A stretch of 64,000 nucleotides of DNA from Streptomyces sp. NBC_01476 (lineage in GTDB: Bacteria; Actinomycetota; Actinomycetes; Streptomycetales; Streptomycetaceae). Within the stretch, counting starts at the first letter, position 1. Each line of letters starts with the position of its first letter. The stretch is from contig NZ_CP109446.1 of NCBI RefSeq assembly GCF_036227265.1, positions 4,225,001 to 4,289,000 of the forward strand, written 5' to 3'. Below the pieces are notes generated by a model. The model searched no databases, was not told the origin of the DNA, and saw only the letters and a list, made by a program, of their open reading frames with translations. Below, piece after piece: positions 7,345-16,353 of the stretch. The position numbers and the translations under genes are program-made.

Positions 7345-9233
7345 CTGCCGCTGTCCCCTCCGGGCGCCGGTCCGGTCGGCACGGAGCCGCCCGTGCCCCC
7401 GTCCTCCCCGCCGTATTCGCCGGTGATCGTGCCGCCGCCCTGCCTGCCGTACCCGGTGAACCCGACGCTGTCGCCTGCCGGGTACTCCTCGTCGGCGAAG
7501 GTGTCGGCGTCGGTCAGATAGTCGGTGGCGGCGGTGTAGCCGCTCTCGGCGGGATAGGGGCGGCTGCTGAAAGTCGTGGTGAAAGGGCTCTCACGGGGTG
7601 CGGGCGGGCTCGGCTGCGGGGCCTGCGCGCCCGTGCCGGTACGCCCGTCCGGTGCCTTGCGGCCGGAAGCCGCGTCCCGGAAGGCGCTGAACCTGGCGCC
7701 CGCCCCGGCCCGGGAGCGGGCCGTCCTGGCCGCCTCCTCCGGGGACGGGTCGAGGAAGGCCGCCGCCGGGTCGGCGGTGAGATCGCCGTGGTGCGCCGCG
7801 GCCAGCGTCTGGCCGCGGGCCCGCTTGGGCAGCGGTACGGCGGGCGCGCCGTGGGGGTGCGCGGGGGAGTAGTCGTGCCCTGGCAAGCCGTCGCTCTCGA
7901 ACTGCGGGGCGTAACTCCCCTCCTCCGCCGGGTAGTCGGCGCCCTGCTCGGCCGGCGAGAGGGTGAGGATCTTCGGCGGGATCAGCACCACCACGCCCGT
8001 GCCGCCCCGCGAGGAGGGCCGGTAGGAGATCAGCAGCCCGTGCTTGCGGGCCAGGCAGCCCACCACCGCGAGGCCGAGCCGGGTGCCGGACAGCGCGCGT
8101 AGATCCAGGTCGCCGGTGACCAGCTTCTCCGCTCTGGCGAGCGTGGCGTCCGGCATCACCAGGCCGGCGTCCTCGATGGTGACGACCACGCCGGAGTGCG
8201 TCTCCTGGACGTAGACGTGCACTTCCTCGGTCGGCGGCGAGAAGTTGCAGGCGTTGTCCATGAGTTCGGCCAGCGCGTGCATGACGCCCTCGGCCGCGTA
8301 ACCGGCCACCGCCGCCGTACTGGTGGAGTGCAGCCGCACCCGCTGGTAGGCGCCGATGCGGCCCATCGCACCGCGCAGCACGCTCTCCATCACGATCGGC
8401 TTCGTCCAGCGCCGCCCGGAGCGCGACCCGGTGAGCACGGCAACGCTGTCAGCCAGCCGTCCGGCCTGTGCGGTGCAGTGGTCGAGGTGCAGCAGGTCGC
8501 CCAGCACGTCCTCGCCGAGCCGGTCCTCCATGTCCCGCAGGTCCGCCAGCATGCTGGTGGTCAGCGCCTGCAGCCGGGACGCGGCGCTCGCGCACGCGGC
8601 CATCCCGGCCGCCCGCATCCGCTCGCTGCCGGCGATCTCCTGGACCAGCACGCCCAGCAGCCGCTGGTGCGCGGCGCCGCTGGGCTGCGGCAGCCGGGAG
8701 AGCACGGTGTCCGCGGAGCCGCCGGCCCGCAGCCGGTCCACCGCCAGCGGGATCGTCACCTCGGCCAGCCGGGCCGTCTCGCCCTCCAGCGCCGCCGACT
8801 TGGTGGTCTCCACTTTCAGCGCGGCGCGTAAGGACAGCTGCGCCTCGGCGGCCGTCCTGCGCTGCACCTCGGTGGCCCGTGCGGCGCGCTGTGCGGCCTC
8901 CAGGTCGATCGCGGCGAGCCGGGCGGCCTCGGCGTACCGCTCGGCCTCCCGGTCCGCCTCCGCCCGTAACTCCGCGGTCCGCAGCCGCAGTTCGCGGGCG
9001 AGCCGGCGACGGGAGAAGAGCTGCGCCAGCACGGTGCCGAGCAGCAGTGCACCCAGCCCGCCGGTCGCGGTGACGACCGGGCGGTCCGCGACGGTCGCGC
9101 GGGACGCCGCCCAGACACATGCAGCGCCCGCCGCGGCGACCACGGCGAGCGGGAGGACGACGGCCCAGGCGGACCGCGGTGGGCGCCGGCCGGGAACGGA
9201 AGAAGGCGATAACGGCGAAGTCTGGGCTGACAT
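7341..9233 (-). CDS. cvnA: conservon sensor-kinase-like membrane protein
   Basis: A 630-residue membrane protein. The start is ATG 9233 (MSAQTSPLSP), preceded by GAGGT at good spacing; further in-frame starts exist up to 9326. Two transmembrane helices (about residues 22-43 and 53-72) with almost no loop leave little room for an extracellular sensor. A long Ala/Glu/Arg coiled coil follows (about 75-170), then a dimerisation region and an HATPase domain at about 310-425 (N-box ELMDNACNFSPP). The last 200 residues are disordered and Pro/Gly-rich. No canonical H-box is visible, as usual for CvnA proteins, so phosphotransfer is doubtful. It is first in the cvnABCDE operon. Confidence 0.92.
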   Translation of the reverse strand: MSAQTSPLSPSSVPGRRPPRSAWAVVLPLAVVAAAGAACVWAASRATVADRPVVTATGGLGALLLGTVLAQLFSRRRLARELRLRTAELRAEADREAERYAEAARLAAIDLEAAQRAARATEVQRRTAAEAQLSLRAALKVETTKSAALEGETARLAEVTIPLAVDRLRAGGSADTVLSRLPQPSGAAHQRLLGVLVQEIAGSERMRAAGMAACASAASRLQALTTSMLADLRDMEDRLGEDVLGDLLHLDHCTAQAGRLADSVAVLTGSRSGRRWTKPIVMESVLRGAMGRIGAYQRVRLHSTSTAAVAGYAAEGVMHALAELMDNACNFSPPTEEVHVYVQETHSGVVVTIEDAGLVMPDATLARAEKLVTGDLDLRALSGTRLGLAVVGCLARKHGLLISYRPSSRGGTGVVVLIPPKILTLSPAEQGADYPAEEGSYAPQFESDGLPGHDYSPAHPHGAPAVPLPKRARGQTLAAAHHGDLTADPAAAFLDPSPEEAARTARSRAGAGARFSAFRDAASGRKAPDGRTGTGAQAPQPSPPAPRESPFTTTFSSRPYPAESGYTAATDYLTDADTFADEEYPAGDSVGFTGYGRQGGGTITGEYGGEDGGTGGSVPTGPAPGGDSGR

Positions 9234-9565
9234 CAATCGGTACCTCATGGCGGGAGGCCGACAACCCACCGCCGTGCCGGGGACGTTGACGTACGAGCAG
9301 TTCGGGTGCGTGGTATTGCGCCACACACTACTCGCCCAACTCAGCCTTCTCGGGCAGAACGCCGGTCTTTCGTCGCCAGACCGTCACCGGATCATCACAG
9401 CTCGTGCCAACCCCGGCCCCGCCGACGCCCGTTGTCACCGGCCGTCACCAAAGTGAGAAGCGGCCGTCCGCATCACCGGTTGACCCGGTTTCCGCCGAAC
9501 GGCCGCCGCGCCACACGACCTTCGCCACCTCGCCGCCTCGCCGCCCGACAGGGCGCCTTCCAGCC

Positions 9566-10390
9566 CTACTTGGTGACCGCGATGTGCGACAGGATCGCCT
9601 CCGCCAGCTCCGGGTCGCCCTCGATCTTCAGCCGGTCGGACACGGCGGCCGGCTTGACCCGCCCGGCCAGCAGGCGCAGGAAGGTCTCCCAGTCCACCAC
9701 GAACGTCACCGCGGGACCGAGCGAGACCGCCGAGTCGATGGTGCCGCGGCCCTCCCCGTCGACCCGTACCGTCCGCATGAACTCCAGCGGCCCGTGCACG
9801 TCGAAGACGACCGCGGAGCCGGGCTTGGCACCCGAGTCGTGCGCGATCAGCTTCGGCAGCGACCGCAGGACGTAGTCGCGGGAGAGCACCGCCGCGGCGG
9901 ACGCCAGGTTGCCCGGCTTGTCGAGCGCCCGGCGCAGATCCTGCTCATGCACCCAGACGTCGAACACCCGCCCCCACAGCTGCTCTTCGAGGGTGATCTC
10001 GCCACCGCCGATCGCCCGCACCTCCTGGTCGGGCTGCCGGGTCTCGTTGCGCAGCTGCCGGGACCGGCGGATGATCGTGTACTCCAGCTCCGAGGTCATC
10101 TCGGGCGCGGTGTGGTGGCGGCGGATGTCCACCGGCACCTCGGTGTAGCGGGCGGTCTCGCTGGTGATGTGCCGCAGATCGCTGGGCAGGCTGTGGATCG
10201 GCCGCGGGTCGCCGAGCAGTTCGCACTCGAAACCGATGACGTGCGAGACGACGTCGCGGACGGACCAGTAGGGGCAGTCGGTGGGCCGGCTCCACTCCCC
10301 CTCGGTCAGTGGCGTGACCAGCTCGTTGATGGATTCTATGGAGTGGGTCCAGGCGTCGATGTACGGCTGGAGCTTGCTGTGGACGGTCAC
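9566..10390 (-). CDS. mycothiol-dependent maleylpyruvate isomerase-like protein
   Basis: A 274-residue protein. GTG 10390 (VTVHSKLQPYIDAW) is used because the frame upstream overlaps a divergent gene. Residues about 5-165 are the DinB-like four-helix MDMPI N-terminal domain (LTEGEWSRPTDCPYWSVRDVVSHVIGFE, with the metal-binding His pattern completed by VWVHEQDLRRAL). Residues about 185-270 resemble an SCP2-type C-terminal domain (VFDVHGP ... RLLAGRVKPAAV ... LKIEGDPELAEAIL). The family includes mycothiol-dependent maleylpyruvate isomerase, but many members act in unknown mycothiol-linked reactions. It is divergent from the amidase gene at 10529. Confidence 0.85.
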   Translation of the reverse strand: MTVHSKLQPYIDAWTHSIESINELVTPLTEGEWSRPTDCPYWSVRDVVSHVIGFECELLGDPRPIHSLPSDLRHITSETARYTEVPVDIRRHHTAPEMTSELEYTIIRRSRQLRNETRQPDQEVRAIGGGEITLEEQLWGRVFDVWVHEQDLRRALDKPGNLASAAAVLSRDYVLRSLPKLIAHDSGAKPGSAVVFDVHGPLEFMRTVRVDGEGRGTIDSAVSLGPAVTFVVDWETFLRLLAGRVKPAAVSDRLKIEGDPELAEAILSHIAVTK

Positions 10391-10528
10391 GGGACGGGAC
10401 CCCTCGACATTCGGTGCGCGGTCGTGGTGGTTGGCGCCTAAGTTACGCTGCGCGCGGGCGCCCACGCAGTGCTTTCGAGTGACGATGGTAGGCCCGACTT
10501 GACGACCCAACGTATGGGCGGTGACCCG

Positions 10529-11365
10529 GTGCGCGCAACGCTCCTGCAGATCGACGTGGACATGGACGAACCGGTCGCCGACCGGAGAGAACGCGTGGCC
10601 GCGCTGGTACGCGCGCAGGCCGGTGCCGATCTTGTGGTGCTGCCGGAACTCTGGCCGGTCGGAGCGTTCGCCGCGGACTCCTTCGGGCCCGGCGCGGAGC
10701 CGGTCGCGGGCGGCCCCACGGCGGCCGCGATGGGCGCGGCGGCGAAGGCGGCGGGGGTGTGGCTGCACGCGGGTTCGATCGTCGAGCGGGACACCTCCGG
10801 CGCCGCCGGCGCAGGCCCCGGCGGGGCCGCTGAGGGGGACCGGTCCCCCCTCTACAACACCTCGCTGCTCTTCTCGCCGGACGGCGAGCTGCGGGCCACC
10901 TACCGCAAGATCCACCGCTTCGGCTTCGACCGGGGCGAGGCCACGCTGATGTCGGCCGGCGACCGCGTCGTCACCGCCCGGCTGCCGCAGACCGTGCTGG
11001 GCCTGGCCACCTGCTACGACCTGCGCTTCCCCGAACTCTTCCGGCTGCTGGTGGACGCGGGCGCGCACCTGCTCGTGGTGCCGGCCGGCTGGCCCGCCCG
11101 GCGGCTCGCCCACTGGCGGCTGCTGGTCCAGGCCCGGGCGGTGGAGTCGCAGGCGTACGTGCTCGCCTGCGGTACGGCGGGGACGCACGCCGGGGTCGAG
11201 CAGTCCGGGCACAGCATGGTGGTGGACCCGTGGGGTGAGATTCTCGGCGAGGCCGGGGCGGGTGAGGAGACGCTCACCGTGGAGCTGGACCCCGCCCGGG
11301 TGGCGGCCACCCGGGCGGAGTTTCCGGTGCTGCGGGACAGGGTGCTCGGGGTGCCCACGCCGTAA
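10529..11365 (+). CDS. carbon-nitrogen hydrolase (nitrilase superfamily)
   Basis: A 278-residue amidase-type enzyme, close in pattern to omega-amidase/Nit2. The Glu-Lys-Cys triad is visible: Glu in VVLPELW, Lys in TYRKIHRFGF and Cys in LATCYDLRFPELF. The active-site lid motif RAVESQAYVLAC follows. The start is uncertain: GTG 10529 (VRATLLQIDVDMD) matches the first beta strand of the fold, while ATG 10514 and TTG 10499 are in frame. The substrate is not visible in the sequence. Cytoplasmic and apparently monocistronic, divergent from the isomerase-like gene. Confidence 0.9.
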   Translation: MRATLLQIDVDMDEPVADRRERVAALVRAQAGADLVVLPELWPVGAFAADSFGPGAEPVAGGPTAAAMGAAAKAAGVWLHAGSIVERDTSGAAGAGPGGAAEGDRSPLYNTSLLFSPDGELRATYRKIHRFGFDRGEATLMSAGDRVVTARLPQTVLGLATCYDLRFPELFRLLVDAGAHLLVVPAGWPARRLAHWRLLVQARAVESQAYVLACGTAGTHAGVEQSGHSMVVDPWGEILGEAGAGEETLTVELDPARVAATRAEFPVLRDRVLGVPTP

Positions 11366-11481
11366 GGGGTCCGAGCGGCTCAGGGTGCCAGGGGGCGCAG
11401 GGTCCCCCGAGCGGCTCAGCGCCCCGGGGGGCCCAGGTCCCCCGAGCGGCCCAGGGCGTCCCGGGCCCTCCTCGCGCCGGG

Positions 11482-11976
11482 CTAGTCGTCGGCGTGTTCC
11501 TTCTCGACCAGACGGTCGACGCAGACCGCGATGGCGATCAGCATGCCGGCGTCGGCGTCGTCCCGCTCCACGTCGATCGCGTAGGCGTCCCGCAGCGAGA
11601 ACCAGCGCCGGGAGATCCGCGCGAGGCGCTCCCCGCCGTACTCGATGTCGTACTCCTTGCCGATGAGGTCGCCGCGCACCTCCAGCTCCTCGCCCGAGGC
11701 CAGCTCGGCCCGGTAGACCTCGCGCAGCAGGGCCAGCCGCTTCTTCTTGACGGTGACCAGCACCTGGCCGTCCCGCTCGACGGTCATCGCGTCCCGGATG
11801 CTGACCAGCTTCTTGTGGATGACGGCCACCACGGCGCCGGTGGAGTCCTTCAGCTCCAGGGTGTCCCGCAGCCGCATCACCTTGCCGTCGACGTAGAACG
11901 CGCGGTCACCCCGCTCGTCCTCGATCCAGTAGTCGTCGCCGATGGCGAACATCTTCTCCCGCACCACGTATTTCAT
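11482..11976 (-). CDS. LURP-one-related protein
   Basis: A 164-residue protein made of one LURP-one/Tubby-like beta barrel: KYVVREKMFAIGDDYWIEDERGDRAFYVDGKVMRLRDTLELKD, then AVIHKKLVSIRDAMTVERDG and RWFSLRDAYAIDVERDDADAGMLIAIAVCVDRL, the hydrophobic central C-terminal helix typical of the fold. The start is ATG 11976. Related folds bind membrane phospholipid or act as scramblases; the bacterial role is unknown. It is divergent from the thioredoxin-NHL gene, with the two starts 40 bases apart. Confidence 0.88.
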   Translation of the reverse strand: MKYVVREKMFAIGDDYWIEDERGDRAFYVDGKVMRLRDTLELKDSTGAVVAVIHKKLVSIRDAMTVERDGQVLVTVKKKRLALLREVYRAELASGEELEVRGDLIGKEYDIEYGGERLARISRRWFSLRDAYAIDVERDDADAGMLIAIAVCVDRLVEKEHADD

Positions 11977-12016
11977 GGGGGAATGCCTACCCCGGGTGAT
12001 GCTGTTGGATGGGGAT

Positions 12017-13858
12017 ATGACTGCACGTGCACGCGTCCGGGCCCCCCAGCTGATCGGCAAGGGCGGCTGGCTCAACACCGGCGGCAAGCAACTCACCCTC
12101 GCCGACCTGCGGGGATCCATCGTGATCCTCGATTTCTGGACGTTCTGCTGCGTCAATTGCCTGCACGTCCTCGACGAGCTGCGGGAGCTGGAGGAGCGCC
12201 ACCGCGACACCGTGGTGCTGGTGGGCGTGCATTCGCCGAAGTTCGTGCACGAGGCCGAGCACCAGGCCGTCGTGGACGCCGTCGAGCGGTACGGCGTGCA
12301 TCACCCGGTGCTGGACGACCCGGAGCTCGGCTCCTGGAAGCAGTACGCGGTGCGGGCCTGGCCGACGCTGGTGGTGATCGACCCCGAGGGCTATGTCGTC
12401 GCCCAGCACGCCGGTGAGGGCCACGCGCACGCGCTGGAGAAGCTCGTCACCCGGCTGGAGCAGGAGCACACCGCCAAGGGCACCCTGCGCCGCGGCGACG
12501 GCCCCTATGTGCCGCCGGAGCCGGTCGCGACCGACCTGCGGTTCCCCGGCAAGGTGCTGGCGCTGCCGGTCTCCGGCCACTACCTGGTGTCGGACTCCAC
12601 CCGCCACGCGCTGGTCGAGCTGGCCGCCGACGGCGAGACGGTCGTACGGCGGATCGGCACCGGTGAGCGCGGTCTGGCCGACGGCGACGCGGACACCGCC
12701 CGGTTCAGTGAACCGCAGGGCCTCGCGCTGCTGCCGGACGGATCGGTGATCGTCGCGGACACCGTCAACCACGCGCTGCGCCGGCTGGACGTGGAGACCG
12801 GCAAGGTGACCACCGTCGCCGGCACCGGCAAGCAGTGGTGGCAGGGCTCCCCGAGCTCCGGCCCTGCCCTTGAGGTGGCGCTGTCGTCGCCGTGGGACGT
12901 GGCCTGGTTCGAGGACCGGGTGTGGATCGCGATGGCGGGCGTCCACCAGCTGTGGACGTACGACCCCGCGACCGGGCAGGTCGAGGTCGCGGCCGGCACC
13001 ACCAACGAGGGCCTGGTCGACGGGCACGCCACCGACGCGTGGTTCGCCCAGCCGTCCGGCCTGTCCGCGTACGGCGGCCGGCTGTGGATCGCCGACTCCG
13101 AGACCTCCGCGCTGCGCTGGGCCGAGCAGGCCACCGACGGCGACGGCTATGTGATCAGGACCGCGGTGGGCACCGGGCTCTTCGACTTCGGCCACCGCGA
13201 CGGCGCGGCCGGCCAGGCGCTGCTCCAGCACCCGCTGGGGGTCACCGCGCTGCCGGACGGCTCGGTCGCGGTCAGCGACACGTACAACAACGCGCTGCGC
13301 CGCTACGACCCCTCGTCGGGCGAGGTCACCACGCTCGCCACCGATCTGCACGAACCCTCGGACGCGGCCGTGGTCGAGGGCGACATCGTGATCGTGGAGT
13401 CGGCGGCGCACCGGCTGACCCGGCTGCACCTGCCGGAAGAGGCGGTCCGGGTGGACGCGGTCGCGCACCGGACGCGGCGGGCCGCCACCGACGTCACCGC
13501 CGGGTCCTTCCGGCTCGATGTGGTCTTCTCCGCCCCGCCCGGCCAGAAGCTGGACGAGCGGTACGGCCCCTCCACCCGGCTGCTGGTCAGCGCCACCCCG
13601 CCGGAACTCCTGGTGGAGGGCGCGGGCAAGGGCACCGATCTCCACCGCGACCTGGTCCTCGACCCGGCGGTTCCGGAGGGGGTGCTGCACGTCTCGGCGA
13701 TGGCCGCGTCCTGCGACGAGGACACCTCGGAGAACCCGAACCCGTATCCCGCGTGCCATGTGCACCAGCAGGACTGGGGAGTCCCCGTCCGGCTCACCCC
13801 GGACGGGGACTCACGACTCGCGCTGGTCCTGGCGGGCCTCGACCCGGCGGACCAGTGA
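12017..13858 (+). CDS. thioredoxin-like protein with NHL beta-propeller
   Basis: A 613-residue protein. Residues about 1-160 form a thioredoxin/AhpC-type domain with a redox motif in FWTFCCVNCLHVL (CxxC within CCVNC). Residues about 175-490 contain several NHL repeats (FSEPQGLALLPDGSVIVADTVNHALRRLD; FAQPSGLSAYGGRLWIADSETSALR; LQHPLGVTALPDGSVAVSDTYNNALRRYD). The remainder is a beta-rich C-terminal domain. The layout matches bacterial relatives of NHLRC2. No signal peptide is seen, so it is probably cytoplasmic. ATG 12017 follows GGATGGGG; upstream in-frame codons overlap the divergent gene. Function unknown; a redox-linked role is inferred. Confidence 0.9.
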   Translation: MTARARVRAPQLIGKGGWLNTGGKQLTLADLRGSIVILDFWTFCCVNCLHVLDELRELEERHRDTVVLVGVHSPKFVHEAEHQAVVDAVERYGVHHPVLDDPELGSWKQYAVRAWPTLVVIDPEGYVVAQHAGEGHAHALEKLVTRLEQEHTAKGTLRRGDGPYVPPEPVATDLRFPGKVLALPVSGHYLVSDSTRHALVELAADGETVVRRIGTGERGLADGDADTARFSEPQGLALLPDGSVIVADTVNHALRRLDVETGKVTTVAGTGKQWWQGSPSSGPALEVALSSPWDVAWFEDRVWIAMAGVHQLWTYDPATGQVEVAAGTTNEGLVDGHATDAWFAQPSGLSAYGGRLWIADSETSALRWAEQATDGDGYVIRTAVGTGLFDFGHRDGAAGQALLQHPLGVTALPDGSVAVSDTYNNALRRYDPSSGEVTTLATDLHEPSDAAVVEGDIVIVESAAHRLTRLHLPEEAVRVDAVAHRTRRAATDVTAGSFRLDVVFSAPPGQKLDERYGPSTRLLVSATPPELLVEGAGKGTDLHRDLVLDPAVPEGVLHVSAMAASCDEDTSENPNPYPACHVHQQDWGVPVRLTPDGDSRLALVLAGLDPADQ

Positions 13859-13892
13859 CCGGTCAGCGGCGGACGGGCGGTCCGGCGGCGGC

Positions 13893-14144
13893 TCAGTAGC
13901 GGCCGCCGCGGTACCGGTCGTCGCTGTAGTAGCGCTCCTCGACGATGGGCGGCACATCGCCGTCCGCCGTCGGGGGGATCCGCCGCCGCTTGAAGATGCT
14001 CACGTACGCGGCGAGTCCGATCATGCCCACGGCCATCATGATCAGGCCGATCAGGTCCACGTTCACACCCTTGGCATGCCAGTCGGTGGCGAAAGTGACG
14101 ATCGCTCCGACCGCAATCAGGATGATGCAGCCTCCGATACCCAC
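13893..14144 (-). CDS. DUF6458 small membrane protein
   Basis: An 83-residue two-helix membrane protein. GTG 14144 (VGIGGCIILIAVGAIVTFATDWH) follows GGAGG at ideal distance. Helix 1 is about residues 4-20 and helix 2 about 31-51 (LIGLIMMAVGMIGLAAYVSIF), followed by a KRRR stop-transfer and a charged tail rich in Tyr/Arg (YYSDDRYRGGRY). The GIGG...GAI motif is characteristic of family DUF6458, which is common in actinomycetes and has no known function. Confidence 0.82.
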   Translation of the reverse strand: MGIGGCIILIAVGAIVTFATDWHAKGVNVDLIGLIMMAVGMIGLAAYVSIFKRRRIPPTADGDVPPIVEERYYSDDRYRGGRY

Positions 14145-14228
14145 AGTGCCCGCCTCCGTTGGTTGACTTGACCGGCAGTGGTGTGCCAACAGGTCGCCTG
14201 CCCGGAGACTTGACGTCCAATCAGTGGG

Positions 14229-14444
14229 TCAGCTACTGGTTGCGCCGATCGCTCCGGCGTACGCGGCGAGCGCGGCGGAGGTTCCCCCGCCGGTCATGCC
14301 CGCGGCGTGCGACTTCCTCGACTTGGACTTGTGCGAGTGGTGAGTCCCCCCGGACGGGGTCGAGTTGCACCCGGTCAGCACGAGCGCCGCCGCGGCGGCC
14401 CCCGCGGCGACGATGACGGCAGTACGGTGACGGTTCTTCTGCAC
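14229..14444 (-). CDS. small lipoprotein
   Basis: A 71-residue exported lipoprotein. GTG 14444 follows a GGGGGGAA ribosome site. The signal peptide MQKNRHRTAVIVAAGAAAAA runs into the lipobox LTGC (Cys about 27). The mature part of about 45 residues is His/Ser/Lys-rich (HHSHKSKSRKSH), then Gly/Ala-rich. It could bind metal through the histidines, but no family is recognised. It lies between the DUF6458 gene (same strand) and a divergent Nudix gene. Confidence 0.75.
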   Translation of the reverse strand: MQKNRHRTAVIVAAGAAAAALVLTGCNSTPSGGTHHSHKSKSRKSHAAGMTGGGTSAALAAYAGAIGATSS

Positions 14445-14609
14445 GGTGAATTCCCCCCGGCTCAGGCCCTGTTGCCTCTTTGACCCGCCCATGCTCCCGC
14501 ACCCACTTCACCATTGGGTGACAATCCCTTCCCGTCTGCGCGACAGCTGCTTCGCACCCCTCGGTGCCTCGTTCCCTCCGCGTGGGCCTTGCCGGTCACC
14601 CTGGGTTGC

Positions 14610-14615
14610 TAGGCT
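14610..14615 (+). promoter_or_regulatory. -10 box of the first Nudix gene
   Basis: TAGGCT (14610-14615) ends eight bases before ATG 14624, and no ribosome site is visible. This suggests a leaderless transcript, a common streptomycete arrangement. Confidence 0.45.
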
Positions 14616-14623
14616 CCCGCAGC

Positions 14624-15088
14624 ATGGCGTACACCACGACACGGCTTCCCATCTCGGTCAAGGGCATCGTCTTCGAGGACGGGAAGGTCTGGCTTCGCCT
14701 GAACGAGCGCGGCGAATGGGAACTGCCCGGGGGCAAGCTGGATCCGGGCGAACAGCCGAGTGCCACGGTCGAGCGCGAGATGGCCGAAGAGCTGGGGATG
14801 CGGGTACGTCCGGTCACACCTGTGCACGCGTACCGGCACACCATTCCCGGCTCCGCGGACGAGGCGGACGGGGTGCTCGTGCTCTCCTACCTGTGCGATG
14901 TTCTGTCGACCACCGGCCGGTTCGAACTGCGGGGTGAGGGCGGTGAGGCGAGGTTCGACAGGTTCTCGCCGAAGGAACTGGTCGATCTTCCGATGCCCGA
15001 CTTCTACCGCGAGGCGATCACCGCGGCGCGTGGCGTCGGGGCGCCGTACGTCCGGCCCGGCGGAAACGACGCCGGCTCATCCGCCTGA
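14624..15088 (+). CDS. Nudix hydrolase
   Basis: A 154-residue protein with a clear Nudix box, GGKLDPGEQPSATVEREMAEELG (G-x5-E-x7-REM-x-EE-x-G), at about residues 33-56, beginning in ELPGGKL. Nudix enzymes cleave nucleoside diphosphates linked to other groups; the substrate is not predictable here. The start is ATG 14624 (MAYTTTRLPISVK). Its stop overlaps the stop of the convergent second Nudix gene by 12 bases. The two share LPISVK and EWELPGGKL, so they are paralogues. Confidence 0.92.
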   Translation: MAYTTTRLPISVKGIVFEDGKVWLRLNERGEWELPGGKLDPGEQPSATVEREMAEELGMRVRPVTPVHAYRHTIPGSADEADGVLVLSYLCDVLSTTGRFELRGEGGEARFDRFSPKELVDLPMPDFYREAITAARGVGAPYVRPGGNDAGSSA

Positions 15089-15532
15089 ACGTCTCTGCCG
15101 CCAGGTGCGGATCGTCTCCTTGTACGGCTCCGGCATGGTCAGCGCCGCGATGTCGTCGTACCGGAACAGGCCGAGTTCTTTGTGCTCGTGCGACAGGCGC
15201 GGCTGCCTGCCGCCCAGGTACTCGGCTCCGTAGCTGACCACGAATACGTGGCGGTGCGGAAAGATCTCGTACACCCAGGAGTCGACGGCGTCGAGCCCGC
15301 TGAGCAGGTCGGCCTCAAGGCCGAGCTCCTCTTCCACTTCACGCGCCGCCGTGGACAGCGGCGTCTCCCCGAGTTCCAGCTTGCCGCCCGGGAGCTCCCA
15401 CTCCTCGCGCTCGTTCTTCAGCAGCGGCACCCGGCCGGACAGGTCGATCACGACCTTGACGGAGATCGGCAACTGGTACTCGAAGTTCCCCGGGTTGCGC
15501 TCGACGAGATAGGGGCGGTTCGGATCGGTCAT
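15077..15532 (-). CDS. Nudix hydrolase, paralogue of the convergent gene
   Basis: A 151-residue protein with Nudix box GGKLELGETPLSTAAREVEEELG (about residues 49-71). The start is ATG 15532 (MTDPNRPYLVERNPGNFEYQLPISVK). It lies 11 bases downstream of the PP2C phosphatase gene on the same strand, so the two are very likely co-transcribed. It converges on the neighbouring Nudix gene with a 12-base overlap. Substrate unknown; pairing with a Ser/Thr-type phosphatase hints at a small signalling or nucleotide-sanitising module. Confidence 0.92.
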   Translation of the reverse strand: MTDPNRPYLVERNPGNFEYQLPISVKVVIDLSGRVPLLKNEREEWELPGGKLELGETPLSTAAREVEEELGLEADLLSGLDAVDSWVYEIFPHRHVFVVSYGAEYLGGRQPRLSHEHKELGLFRYDDIAALTMPEPYKETIRTWRQRRSGG

Positions 15533-15543
15533 AGGAGCCCTTT

Positions 15544-16353
15544 TCACACGGAGATGATGATCGCGGTGGCATCGTCGGACTTCTTGAAGTGGCCCGCCGC
15601 CGCGAGGTGGACGGCCTTTTTCTCGTGGGCCCGGATGGCCTCGGCAACAGCCGGAAGTCCCTGGTCGCGCGCTGCCAGGACCAGGGTCCGCCAGTCGCGG
15701 TAGAGGCGGTAGTCGACCACCGCACGGGCGAAACCATCGGAGCACAGGAGTACGTGGCTGACGGAGCCGACGGCGAGCCGCGCCGACTGGAACGTGAGAG
15801 TCGCGTTCGGATGGCCGGAGAAGACAGACTCGGCCAGCTGTCCCTCGATGTACTGCTGGCGGCGTTCGACGATTCCGCGGCGTACTTCCCTGTCGTCCAG
15901 TCCCAGAGAACCGGCCGCACCGACCGCCCGGGATTCCTGGCGGCTGAAGAAATCGGTGGAGAGGGTGACCTCCTGCCGTCCCAGGGCCACACAGGTGGGA
16001 TCGCCGACCCGGCACATTTCCAGTGCCTCCCCGCCGACCACCAGCAGGCCGATCGAACAGGTGGGATGGATCCGGTCGGGCGGAAACCCCAGCTCCCGCA
16101 GGTCCGCGCCGATGCGTCCGGAGATACGGGTGAGCACCTCCCGGGCCCCGAGGCCCGCCGTCACCGCTCGCTGCCGCAGATAGCCGCCGACCTGGTCCGC
16201 GAGCCACTGGACGTCCGACGTCGCGGGAAGGAAGCTGTCCGGCTCCAGATCGGTCGCCCCGTCGATGACCCAGGCCAGAGTGTCGGTGTGGCCGTACCGG
16301 TCCTCGTTCGGTCGGGATCCGCCGACGGCAGAAACGGCGCCGACGACGTTCAT
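15544..16353 (-). CDS. PP2C-like phosphatase
   Basis: A 269-residue protein of the PPM/PP2C fold. Metal-site motifs are recognisable: GGSRPNEDRYG (first Asp), WVIDGATD (DG motif), LLCSDGFARAV and KKSDDATAIII (final Asp pair). The ATG at 16353 overlaps the stop of a 32-codon ORF (ATGA), and the Nudix gene follows after 11 bases, giving a three-cistron unit. It is a soluble single-domain enzyme with no kinase nearby. The target could be a phosphoprotein or a small phosphorylated molecule. Confidence 0.88.
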   Translation of the reverse strand: MNVVGAVSAVGGSRPNEDRYGHTDTLAWVIDGATDLEPDSFLPATSDVQWLADQVGGYLRQRAVTAGLGAREVLTRISGRIGADLRELGFPPDRIHPTCSIGLLVVGGEALEMCRVGDPTCVALGRQEVTLSTDFFSRQESRAVGAAGSLGLDDREVRRGIVERRQQYIEGQLAESVFSGHPNATLTFQSARLAVGSVSHVLLCSDGFARAVVDYRLYRDWRTLVLAARDQGLPAVAEAIRAHEKKAVHLAAAGHFKKSDDATAIIISV

